Positions 44,901 to 55,331 of a DNA stretch of 64,000 nucleotides are shown here, piece by piece. Origin of the DNA: Perkinsus marinus ATCC 50983. Lineage: Eukaryota; Perkinsozoa; Perkinsida; Perkinsidae. The stretch covers positions 195,890-259,889 of the forward strand of contig NW_003202385.1 in assembly GCF_000006405.1 (NCBI RefSeq). Direction: 5' to 3'. The position numbers and the translations under genes are program-made. The notes under the pieces were generated by a model that had not been told where the DNA came from, did no database searches, and saw only the letters and a list, made by a program, of their open reading frames with translations. Numbering within the stretch: the stretch's first letter is position 1; each line of letters begins with the position of its first letter.

Positions 44901-46701
44901 CTCAGCAGCTCGACTGAACCTTTCGGCTTCCTCGAAGGTCGAACCATTAACCTACCACAGTTAACCTCAACCTCAGAACAGGCCTCAGTTGAGATTAGTT
45001 TCCATCACCCCTTTGGATGGGGCTCGTTGCCCATATTGTGAACAGCTCTACGACCCTTATCCGACACGACTAACTGATACGCTGGAGTGAATTCCTAATA
45101 CACTATTACCCCAGAAGGTTTCGAAGCGTTATGAAGGGTCGTCAATTCACGGATACGTTAATGCATCGATAAGTAGGATAAGACATACATCTCGGAAATC
45201 ACATGTAATGTGTTGATACTATTGTTGAGATATTACACTAGATAGCGACTGTCTACTGTTGTTACCGCAGCTACGTATGATTCGGACCCACCTTAAGGAA
45301 GAGTAGCTCATTAGGGGAGAGGACATCCTTTGACCTCATCTCCACTGACGATCCATCCACAGGACTGTTCTCCACGACCATCATCCTTTTATCTCGTCTC
45401 AGGACAGTAGTACTGTACCTTATGACTGTTGTGGTAACATCAAAATGTCCGTATCCATCGTACTTGACTATTCCCCCATCCTTAGTGACGTCCACTCTAT
45501 AGAAGGTGTCTCCGGGTTTCACAGCTTCAGCAGTGGTCCTCACGTCCCCCCAACAGGCCTTACTGTCGACTAATGCAGTCGTAGGGTTCAATAAGACCGA
45601 TTCATACTGTAACAAGTGTCTTTCCAAATGGGAATGCGCTGTTCTCTCACCCCTCGAATCCAAGCATCATATATCCGCCTTATTTGATCGACAACCCGGG
45701 GCTCCACTTCGCTCAGGTTGGCCCGATGTAATCTCAGCGAAGCTCTCGCGATTTCCTCCCAGTCGCCTCGATGCTCTCGCCAGGAATTGAACCTGGGTGC
45801 ATTCCCTTGCGTTAACGAGACTCACCAAATCTCACAGTGTGAGGAGACTTATCCGGATCGTTTGATGTCTACTTAGGTCCTGCTCAGCAACCTCGCTAAG
45901 CCGTATGCGTTTTACGGACTCCCCACAAGGCTGAGGGTCCAGCCATAGATGGGGTATTTGGGCACAGGAGGGCAAAGGTTGACCACGAATGAATCTAACC
46001 ACAGCGGACCTGAGGATATCTCACAACGCCACACTGACCTAAGAAGCCGAAGCTTCTTCTCGAAGATGGAGTCCTGACGTCGGAATCCGCCTATCTGCGA
46101 TATGTGCTGAACTCGGGGGCGAAATCTCATCGAGGGATTCTTCCAGATTTTATAGGTACTAACAAAAAGTGAATTCAATATGCTATCATCATCGATCCCA
46201 CCTAGGCCTAGACGGCTCTGCTTTTTCAACCTTCATGTGCTTGGGAGTACTAAGGTATAAGTCGCTATTTTCATATGCCATAGTAGCGATTGGTCTGAGA
46301 CCCACCTTATCGTTAGAGGATCTCCCAAGGCCTTCCAAGGACCAAGCCAGGAAGGTGGCGGTTTAATGATAACCACGCCGTACGTCTGTCCGTATCTATT
46401 CTATCATTTCCATCAATAGGAATGTGTCTCGAGATTACTGGGCATGGAGTTTTATGAAAAGTTCGTAGGGGTCTTCGAATTCCTCCGCCGATGCGAAGTA
46501 AACCGGGGAGGGCGGGATGACCGAAGCGACCTGTTGTCAACAGCTCTTTGCAGTGACGAAGTCTCCTTCGATGGTGAATACCCATCATGCAAGACTCACA
46601 TCTGGTCCCCACGCATGTTGGCTGTTCACATTATTAGCCTTTTCTTCCCGTGGTTCATCTTTCACGACGATTTGGTCATTGAATGTAGGTGAAGGAAGCA
46701 T
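41924..46701 (-). CDS. KDM5/JARID1-like JmjC histone demethylase
   Basis: The gene is split into many short exons. The first exon can start at the ATG at 46701 ([20 protein letters not shown]). JmjN (exon 46439-46530) reads [19 protein letters not shown] and splices to [21 protein letters not shown] finger at about 44637-44880 has [13 protein letters not shown] and DWFCPRC. The pre-JmjC block reads [12 protein letters not shown] then [15 protein letters not shown]. JmjC has [11 protein letters not shown], then [20 protein letters not shown], with the Fe(II) ligands His and Glu in WHAED, and [20 protein letters not shown] with the third His. A Cys-rich C5HC2-like part follows ([19 protein letters not shown] to CCGH). 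The order JmjN, PHD, JmjC, C5HC2 is that of KDM5, which removes H3K4 methyl groups. I found no clear ARID. The last exon (41924-42450) is disordered. Confidence 0.8.
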
Positions 46702-47097
46702 TGAACCCCTACTGCGAGTGAATTCATCATCAATACCATCCTACCTCCCATTCAATGATGTCCGTATCCTACACGTCATAGCTACAGCAGCACGCGTGCT
46801 AATAGGGAGGAGAACAACCGCTGTGCGATGACACATGCGCGTAATTTTAGGGCGCGCGCGACTTACAACAGCGCATATGATCACCGGTCGCAAATACAGT
46901 ACTACCTGCAACCTAAGAGGGAGACGGTGAGGAGACTTCTATCCAGCCTGACGTATTCAAAGGCCCACTACGAGTAATTAGATTGGAAGTCCGTTAATCA
47001 GCAACGCAATATAAGGCTACATGTCCACACAAGAAAGCCTATGGTACATGGAGGAGGGACGACCGAGCTGTGGTAGGCTAGATGTAGACGGCGGTAA
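46702..47097. other. Intergenic stretch
   Basis: Probably holds the promoter of the KDM5-like gene and the 3' end of the RCC1-like gene. A short alternating GC run (GGGCGCGCGCGA) occurs near 46851. Confidence 0.4.
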
Positions 47098-48126
47098 TTA
47101 ATCCTTGTATGCTGTGAAGGCGAGAAAGAGGGATGAATGAGTTATCGCGATTCGGTCAATGCTCCTTCGTGAGAGCAGAGACGACTCCTTTGTAAGAACC
47201 CCTCGTGGTACAAAATGATCAAAAACTGATGTGACATTCGTGGTCGCTCTGATGTCACGACGGAGAGGAGCTTCTAAGCCATGAACAATAGGGATCTCTA
47301 CCATTCCAGCTTGAAGTTGCGGGAAAACCCCCCATACGAACAGGTTGCTGGACGCGGTGAATGCACAAGCCGTCTCTGGACCACACGCGATGAGGAAAGC
47401 CCTATCAGGGAGGGGCAGACAGAGGGGAATCCTCGATAGTTTCACATCTCCACCACAGCCCAACTGCCCCCTGTGACCACTGCCAAAGGACAATACGGAA
47501 CCATCACGACACAAACAGAGGGAGAATACGCCACCACAAGCAACGTTCTTGACAGCCTTGCTACGTAAGTTGCTGACCTCAGTAGGGACAGCAGCATACA
47601 ATTGTTGGTCACCCAGACCCAGCTGACCCAGACTGCTGTCACCAATTCCGAAAACTCTATCCTCCTCACAGAGCACGAACAGGGCATGCTTCCACCCCGC
47701 GGCTATCGTTCGAACTTTATAGGGTATTCGTAGGAGCCGCACTAAAGGTGCCAAGACTGAGTCATTCACTAGCGTTCGAGCATCGGCCTCAGTGATGCGA
47801 CTGAACCGTCTGGCAAGATCCGTCATAGGCATGCTCTCTAAGACAAGTCCTTCAGGCTTGACACGAGGCAGAAGATGGCGATCTGTTGCATGGAGGACTA
47901 TCCCGCTGGAGAGGAGCCAGTAGACTGAATTGGCACTCTCAGCGGCCTTCACGACGTTGCCGTCACAACAGTGGGATGCCACCTCGGATGAGCAGGCGAT
48001 CCTCGTTGGTGGGATGAGACTCTGCTGGATCACGGACCCTGGGAATGACAGTAGGCGCTTCATAGGAGGGATCATCTCACCGGCTTGGGCAATCGATGGA
48101 CGGGTGACGTCATATTTGAGCGGCAA
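47098..48126 (-). CDS. RCC1-repeat protein (5' end not found)
   Basis: RCC1-type repeats form a seven-bladed propeller used in exchange factors and ubiquitin ligases. The exon contains at least three repeat cores: VRTIAAGWKHALFVLCEEDR with VFGIGDSSLGQLGLGD, VKNVACGGVFSLCLCRDGSV with LSFGSGHRGQLGCGG, and LIACGPETACAFTASSNL with FVWG. These match the family pattern of VACGxxHSLAL..GxVYxWGxxxxGQLGxG. The frame ends at 47098 after FLAFTAYKD. It continues open upstream of 48126 without an ATG, to at least 48190, so the start is in an unseen exon. The number of repeats is below seven, so the gene may be larger or a reduced form. No catalytic domain is visible. Confidence 0.7.
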   Translation of the reverse strand: MPLKYDVTRPSIAQAGEMIPPMKRLLSFPGSVIQQSLIPPTRIACSSEVASHCCDGNVVKAAESANSVYWLLSSGIVLHATDRHLLPRVKPEGLVLESMPMTDLARRFSRITEADARTLVNDSVLAPLVRLLRIPYKVRTIAAGWKHALFVLCEEDRVFGIGDSSLGQLGLGDQQLYAAVPTEVSNLRSKAVKNVACGGVFSLCLCRDGSVLSFGSGHRGQLGCGGDVKLSRIPLCLPLPDRAFLIACGPETACAFTASSNLFVWGVFPQLQAGMVEIPIVHGLEAPLRRDIRATTNVTSVFDHFVPRGVLTKESSLLSRRSIDRIAITHSSLFLAFTAYKD

Positions 48127-48235
48127 GGACCAGTATATACCCCTAGAGGCACTACGAGGGTTCGATGTCGTATACCTAGGGACGACAACATGGAAGCATA
48201 TGAATAGATAAGAGGACGCCGCTTAGAGTGAACTA

Positions 48236-49605
48236 CAGAGCACTCATGGTCCTAGCTGACGAGGTCCATTTGTAGCGCAGACGACCTTCTTCTCCTGGTA
48301 GAAAAGTTATGCATTGGAATCTCAGTTCGTGAGGATTGAAGACGTACACCTCAGCGTTGCCGTAGAGCAAGTGTATCTGAACGGTTGCTGTAGGGGGGTA
48401 TCCTCGAGAGCTCTCACCTCTCCACTGGAGATAGACGTTCTCAAGGAGCGGATGGGACGTATGACGTTACGATGGCTCGGAGGGGACCAATATCGCCACA
48501 CCAAAGCACCATCAGGACCACGACCCAAGTAGGCACATGAGCTGCCAATCCAGCAATTAGGATCCTTAAAGGCTCAACAGAGGTAGCACATCACCCTCCA
48601 TTAGAGGGGCCTCCCTGGGGCTTTTCTCGAATCGAGCTCCCTGGTATGCCATCAACAGCGGTTCCCGCCGACCCTGAATGTCGGCACTGGAGAGTGATAT
48701 CTACCTCTCCCATTATACCTGAGCCCGATAGAGCAGTCTTGGACGTCGGCGCAGAGTACAAGCGCATGCATGTCGGGTTGTCACGACCCCAGGTATGATC
48801 TGCAGACATCGGAAGGGGCAACACTCTCGTCATCGATGGGCCCACCATAGTCCCGTCTACCACTCACTCTCGACGATAAAAGCTTCAAGTCCTCTGTTAC
48901 GGCTCGAGCCATGGCAGCCATTTTACTCAGTTCGTACTCCCGATAGGCAGCCGATATAGAGATCTTGACAGGACATACCACACCAGAGTGAACTGATGTG
49001 GAATTCCACCAGGATACCCTACATCAATTGGCAGCATTGGGCTGCCGACTTCAATAGAGTCTCGATGACGAGCCATAATTGCTACGAAATCGGCCTCATC
49101 GATCATCGAGGCCATTGAGGTTGTCTTTTTGGGTCTCTTCCAAAGGCCTGGCTCGAGAGCTCCCAACAGCGCTTCCACCTATCACCATTCTTGTCACACG
49201 TCCCGTCCCCCACTACCCTACTATCAATAAAGGTACCTTTCCTTCACCACTGGCGTCCAGTACTCGGAATAATCCTAAGGACGTGAGACCGTTCCTAAGG
49301 TCCGATGGTGTTACCGCATTACGCCGTATATTCTGCTCCTCGATAAAGGTTAGCTGGTGAGCCCCCCGTAGATTCCGAGACCTCATCCAGTTCTGAACGC
49401 TTGTCAACTCGGCCACGGCTGAACAATGGCGATGGTTATCAAGGCTGAGGCACATGCTACTACTACTTGGCTTCGCAACAAGTGTCTGCTCATCCTTCCA
49501 ACTCCTCACAGTTCTAGCGGTGCTCATAAAGTGTGCTCGCAATAGACTTGTTACCCTCTCTGCCGATCGAGCCGGGGCTGTTGATGGTCTACTACCCCTG
49601 TCCAT
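48236..49605 (-). CDS. Uncharacterised multi-exon protein
   Basis: The first exon starts at the ATG at 49605 (MDRGSRPSTAPARSAERVTS) and runs to a donor near 49215, reading HQLTFIEEQNIRRNAVTPSD and LGLFRVLDASGEGKVPLLIV. Later pieces are MIDEADFVAIMARHRDSIEV (about 49030-49110) and AYREYELSKMAAMARAVTED (about 48850-48950). A last open stretch, VQIHLLYGNAEVYVFNPHEL, ends at TAG at 48236. The DASGEG and DEADFVAIM parts are reminiscent of EF-hand loops, but the spacing is not canonical and I do not claim calcium binding. The joins between middle exons are unresolved, and the last exon may instead belong to the neighbouring RCC1 gene. Confidence 0.35.
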
Positions 49606-50643
49606 TACTATGTTCGCTCAGTGACTCGAGGGCATGACCAACTACCACGATAACGCAACGCCTAGCAGTTCAACGGAATCAACGCTTACACATGCAAAGT
49701 GTTTTATGACTATCTGACTCAACCTAGTCGATCGAGAGTAGGCCACAATCGCCGACGTCATAACGCAGCCTCAGGCATGGTAGACAGAAGTTGAATGTCT
49801 CGTCGTATGTTTAGATCTCATAGTAGGGTGAGAGGGAGATGCCTGCATCTTATACGGCCATGACGATGATGAGCAGTGAGGCTTAGTGTGAATGCTCATA
49901 CGCAGACTTTAGCCTTCAGGAGATTCCGTCTGATTCTCGCTAAGTAGGCTGCTACTGGCCAACTGACGAAGGCGCGGCATGCTTGAGATGGAACTGGAAT
50001 CATTACAACCAGACTTCGATACGGCCGTGCGGGGAGGCCTACCTTACCAGACCATCAGATCGGGACAAAGCTAGTCACTCGTGGTCTTCTAACACCAGAA
50101 CTCATTAGTGGCACTCAAGTGTTCGATGCAAAATGCCAACATATATAGAGTGACCACAGAAGTCTGATGCGGTCAATTACGATGAGAATCCTATGGCGAT
50201 ACTTTACAATTCGAGTAAATGATGGTTGGCACATAGTGCAGTTAAACAACTCAGTCCTTTCCTCTTTATCCCCGGCTACCACAGCCTCCCTGACGATGAT
50301 GGGATCGTCTACGATACCAGACATGGCGACAGTACTAAGGAAGGCACAACAATCCATGAGCAGCAACCCGACTGCCAGGTTTGTCGATACCTCTCCACAC
50401 CCATCGCCAGCAGAAGTGAATGAGCATGCACCTTCGGTGTCCAGGAGAATCCAGACTTACGACAAGGTACCCAAAATACCGGACTGGTCCGGGACTAATC
50501 AGTCACCTCTTCAACAGTGCTCAACGTCCTCACGTTAAAGAGCAGAATATGCTCTTGTCCAATGGCTCAGCACAACAGAGTCAATGAACTTCCCCCCACG
50601 CGCTCGGTGGGAAGCGGATGTTTTCCATCCCAAGGTTGTGTTA
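49606..50643. other. Stretch with no firm gene
   Basis: A minus-strand frame at 50115-50366 (VAMSGIVDDPIIVREAVVAG) could be an exon, and a short ATG frame on the minus strand starts just left of the duplicated block. Neither has a recognisable domain. The rest is empty as far as I can see. Confidence 0.3.
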
Positions 50644-50819
50644 GAATACATTCACTAACCATGAGCCCTCATGTATGATACAACACAACCCCTCATGACT
50701 GGTCACAAGTGTCTATAGTCAGCAATAGATGGAAACAGATGCCCACAGGAGTGTATGATGGTTATCGGCTACTTCTTATCAGGACTATCATCAGACCATA
50801 CTGAGGTGGCAGGTAAGGT
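50644..50819. repeat. 176-base duplicated block, copy 1
   Basis: Direct repeat of 59391-59566, with only three mismatches over 176 bases by my comparison. This copy lies just past the CCT delta stop codon, in its 3' flank. The similarity stops abruptly on the left side of both copies. Confidence 0.95.
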
Positions 50820-50846
50820 GAGGGAGGAGAGGTGAGTAGCATTACT

Positions 50847-53326
50847 CTATCGGGTGTAGACGAGGTCATCAATCTTCATGATCATCCTAACCGTCTCAGA
50901 GGCACCACGAATGGCACTTAGAGAAACCAACAGGGGCTGTAGAACCTGTGACAACTCCCATCCAAACGACCCAGGTTCGATCCCAGCACCCCGCACTCAC
51001 CTTCAGATTCTTAGCCATGTCCTTTTCTATCTTGCCCTTTCTAACGTCAATACCAGCGAACCTCGAGCCATCAGCATGGGCCGCACCTGCAACCATTCCA
51101 TGATGCCTCGAGCACTGACCCTCTCCATTACGAAGTTGAGTAACGATCTCCACTGGAGCCAGACCAGCATTCTCAGCGAGTGTGTAGGGAATGATCTCAA
51201 GGGCCTCGGCAAAGGCTCGCACGCAGTAGGCCTCGACGCCCTTCAACTCACGTCTAGTCCACTGACTCAGACGGACCTAACCAGAAGAGGATCTAGCAGG
51301 ACCAAGACAACCAGTATTAGTACGCTGAGCTCCATCTCAACACTACCGCCGCCCGGTAGGACTGCAGGCTTCTTCACAAGGGAACGTACGACACACAAGG
51401 CATCGTGAAGGGACCTTTCGGCCTCATCAAGGGTCTGAGGATAAAGGCGATAGTGGAGGCGCAGGAGAGGCTATAGGAGCTTACCAGCGAGTTGGTGCCT
51501 CTTAACAAAATCGATACGCACTTAGATGTGGTCAGCTTGGGCAGACCAGTGAAGCGGATAACAGTACCAAGACCGGACCCCAAGGGCTCCTCACGACTAC
51601 AATTAAGAACATCAGTAAATGAGAAGGGTTCTCGGTCAGTACGTACACCAGCTCAGCCTCACCAAGCTTGTCCTTAGTGAACTCCTGTAGGCTGGCCACA
51701 GGCTCACATCCCAAAATACGAGATAAGAAATCAATATCGTCACGCTCAACATCACGGACCTGCATAGCTCATAAGAAACCATTACCACCAGAGGGGTACC
51801 CATTACCACTAGGATCTTAGCCTTGGCACAGAAGTCCAGACTGAGGTTAGTCACGGCATCACGGAGGATGGATTTCTGGACCAATAGGACCTACATCGGG
51901 AGCAACGATGTATAGTTAACCACAGAGAGGCACTCTACGTTGCAACCGGTCTTAGCAATGTGCTTGACCATCTTAGCGAGCTGGACACGCTCTTCTCTGA
52001 GGATACCTAACAGACCCACACGTCGACCATGAGGCTATCGTAGAGCTAACCCACGGTCCATCTGGGCATAGTCATTGACAGTAACGTTGTTCTCCATATC
52101 CGTCTTAGGAGGGGACAGGCAGAACTGGATGAGGCCGATCTTGGCCTTCTCAATTTTAGTAGGACCTAAGAGAAGGGAAGATACACTGAGCACAGTGCGT
52201 TCTTGAAGACTACCTCCGGCAACCTTGGCAACCTTCTGGCTCATCACAAGACCATCGACTAGCTCGGAGTCGTCAATGGTGCCACCCAACTTGCGGCAAA
52301 TACGTACCTGGGGTGAACGCATGCACATCTCAACAGTCTGCTGATGTCTACGTCATTGAGGTCAACAACACCGCCTTGTTGAGGGTCCTCGGGGAGCTCC
52401 GCAACCTTCATAACCTGTGGAGGGTGAGGTACTCACTGACGGAGAGATGAGAAGTCTCTTACGGCATCAACGGCCATTGGGGCAAGAAGGCTCGCTGATT
52501 GAGCAACGACCTTTGAATTGAGAGAAGTGCCTATGGTGTGGTATGAGGAACGCTGTAAACAAGGCGCGAGGAAAACTCACTGGCACTGGTAACGAGGCTG
52601 TCCCTGTCCTCCAAGCTGATTGGGATGCTCATGTCTTCAAGGATTGCCTCAGCCTTGTGCGCGGCCAACAGGAAGCCATCACTAATCGTATTAGGATGAA
52701 TACCACGGCCCAGTAGCTGAAATGCACCACCATTCACCCTCACTGTCGAGCGATCGCCTTGGGTATTATTACATTTTGAGCAGCACCGAGGAGTGCACCA
52801 GCAATGACAACGACAGAAGTCGTACCTGATGGGACAGTCAGAGGCCTACCACCTACCCCCCAGTAGCCATACCATCCCCAGCCTCAATGTCCTGGCTCTT
52901 GGATAGCTCAACAAGCATCTTAGCAGTAGGGTGCATCACCGACATCTAAACGGGTTATCGTAGTGCTGTTAGGGTTACTACCAGGAGCAGCCCACCTCTC
53001 TAAGGATCGTGGCACCATCGTTGGTGATGACCACCTCCCCACTGCCGTCCTGGATCATCTTATCCATTCCTGAATCACAAATTCGATGAGTTCAATCATA
53101 TGAGTATCTTGAGGTCATCCCTCAGTTCGTAATCGATCAACCATAATGTGTTCGTACCCCTCGGCCCAAGACTCGTCCTCACAGCGTCAGCCACTGCCTT
53201 GGCCGCAATGATGTTAGAGGCACGGACGTCACGGGTCTTGGAATTATCAAGACGAATGTCTCCCTTGTTGGAAGCCGTCTGCTGAGTGACGCCGCCGGCA
53301 GTTGCGTTAGCAGTGGTTGAAGACAT
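50847..53326 (-). CDS. CCT4: CCT delta chaperonin subunit (TCP1-delta)
   Basis: One of eight subunits of the cytosolic TRiC/CCT ring that folds actin, tubulin and other proteins. About ten exons join from the ATG at 53326 to the TAG at 50847-50849. Landmarks in order: [20 protein letters not shown] then [46 protein letters not shown] then [73 protein letters not shown] then [52 protein letters not shown] then [23 protein letters not shown] and [20 protein letters not shown]. The GDGTT and NDGAT ATP-site motifs are intact. One intron of about 55 bases carries a tRNA-arm-like sequence on the opposite strand. GIDVRKG and the LGGTIDD block mark it as delta. Confidence 0.93.
50940..50995 (+). other. 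tRNA T-arm-like sequence in a CCT4 intron (opposite strand)
   Basis: The plus strand shows CCCAGGTTCGATCCCAGCAC, a T-arm-like form. It lies within the last intron of the minus-strand chaperonin gene. No other tRNA parts flank it. Confidence 0.25.
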
Positions 53327-53672
53327 GTTAAATTACTAAGTTCAGTATAGTCAACCACCTATCAAGAAATCTATGAAGAGGAACAGAGACGTTGAGGAAA
53401 TCCAAGTGTAACCAAGATAGCAAGTGTAGCGTTAAGCTGCAGCCTAAGACAACGACGCAGCCTGAATAAACATCTACACTGCAGCGCCGGATCGTTATTA
53501 GTGATCTAATCCTGATCCCCTTTTTCTTGGACGCTATACACGATATTATCTACTACTTGTACTGCGGTCATTTCTTATTGTTGCTGTGCTACCTTTGAGT
53601 AGATCCAGTGTACTAAGTTGTTGGTCTTCAGTTCAACTTGTTTTTTTACGAACAACCTTCTACCAAATCACC
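53327..53672. promoter_or_regulatory. Divergent promoter region for CCT4 and V-ATPase G
   Basis: About 345 bases separate the two divergent start codons. I see no TATA box or other definite element, only a T-rich stretch near 53515-53530 and 53640-53647 before the V-ATPase start. The assignment follows from gene orientation alone. Confidence 0.45.
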
Positions 53673-54144
53673 ATGGCCAACCAGCAGTCTCAGCAACTCA
53701 TTCAGCAGCTCTTGAAGGCCGAGCAGGAGGCCGACACTTACGTTAGCCGTGCCAGAGAGAACAGGTAAGATTCCCTACTACTATTCGAAGTTAGTTGTTG
53801 ATGATCTCTATCTCAGGACTAAGAAGCTGCGTGAAGCCAAGAGCGCCGCTCAGGACGAGGTCGCCTCTTTCCGTGCTAAGGAGGAGGAGAAGTTCAACCG
53901 TGACTATGCTGTAAGCTTTTATATGGTCTCATTCTTTCTGCTCCAACTCGCTCGTTTTCAGGCTCTTCAGAGCACTTCTGGTGGTGAGGATGAGGAGCTT
54001 GCCAAGCAGACTCAGGCCGATATTGACGCCATTCACGCTGCTTACACCAAGAACTCCAAGGTCGCCGTCAAGTACATGGTCGATCGTGTCTTGGATGTCA
54101 CCCCTGAGCTTAGCAGAATCCAGGTCGATGTCCTTTCCATGTAA
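53673..54144 (+). CDS. V-type ATPase subunit G (Vma10)
   Basis: A peripheral-stalk subunit of the proton pump that acidifies vacuoles and endosomes. Three exons join in phase from the ATG at 53673 to the TAA at 54142-54144, giving about 115 residues as is normal for the family. The conserved N-terminus QQLIQQLLKAEQEADTYVSR and ARENR is followed by TKKLREAKSAAQDEVASFRA and KEEEKFNRDY. The last exon is less conserved (ELAKQTQADIDAIHAAYTKN) and ends LSRIQVDVLSM. The pattern of long amphipathic helix with A/E/R-rich N-terminus is that of subunit G. Introns are about 50 and 60 bases. Confidence 0.93.
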
Positions 54145-55331
54145 AGCTCTGTTGGTTTCAACCTCATTCCCAGCAATAGAGGTTGTCACTGGTGAATAGT
54201 TAGATTGATATTTTGCCGGTATTACCATTGTTGACGAGTGATTCGGTGACCTTGAGAGTATTCACAACTCGGCACTATGTGCAGTTGCTGTATTCTTAAC
54301 TCAACTTGTTGCGTTGTCACTTCATCATCGTACATCTCTGTGATTTTCGGCTGTTGGGAGATCGCTTCCCTACACCTCCTGGAGGTGTATAGTCCATTGC
54401 TGACTAACGGATGTGATCTTTCTTTGAGTTATCACTGCATCGGTGTCGGAATAGTCCTTGTACAAGTCGTGTATGCGGAATTTCATTATAACTTACACGC
54501 ACAATTAGCGAGGTGTCGAGTTTTCGGCAAGTTCAAGGTCATAGGGAACACCATGGTCATTTGGTACTAGAAATAGCTACATAGCGAATATAATTATTCG
54601 AAGCGATGGGTGTTGCCACCTAAAGGCCGAAATATGATTTATATTGTACTGGAGAGTCCCTTCTTGCGCTTTACTCGGAGTAAACTGATAAGAACGACAT
54701 CGACTTCTGAGGCACTGTGTCAATGTCGGGTACACCAATCCACATAAGGGGAGATAGTGTGAACGTTCTCAATGCATGGAATGCATGCGTGATGACAACA
54801 AATAATTCGACTTTTCACGATATACAGAAAACCTAAGTCCGCATCTGGGCGCAGGGAAAGGGTCAGCATCAGCCCAACGGAAACGCGGTCCCCAGAGCAA
54901 AGCAAGAGTCAATTCAAGTAGAGAGTTATCGATGCAGTACTCGTTGGAGAACGTCTCGTATTCACTGAAGATTTCCACAAGTCGCAACCGAGTCGTTGGT
55001 ATATTTCCATTAAAACGGAGGTAGTTCGTGTATTCATTCTTGGAGGCTGCAGATTATGAAATCGGGTTTGAAGATTACGTGTGGCTTCAAAAAAGGTCTT
55101 CCGAAAGGTTCATTTTTCTCAACGGCATTCTAACCTCTTCGAAGACGTAGCAGGTGAGGGATGGAGCGAACAACGCAACAACCTAGATAGGAAAAATTAT
55201 AATTTGGCAGTCGTGATGGTGGCGCAATGTTACTGAAAATGAAAGTCAGCGCCGAATCGTATCGAGGTATAGTGGTGTTTATAGTATGAATAATTATAAA
55301 TATTTACACTCAGAAGGCAGCGGAGTAGGCA
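54145..55331. other. Intergenic stretch between convergent genes
   Basis: About 1.2 kb with only short frames. A minus-strand frame at 54769-54987 (MRLVEIFSEYETFSNEYCID) and a plus-strand one at 54277-54570 lack family motifs or splice support. I call no gene. Confidence 0.35.

Noticed and set aside
45770-45800. T-arm-like sequence (minus strand, AGGTTCAATTCCTGG)
   Set aside because: It falls at an acceptor and exon start of the KDM5-like gene (frame [13 protein letters not shown]), so coding sequence explains it.
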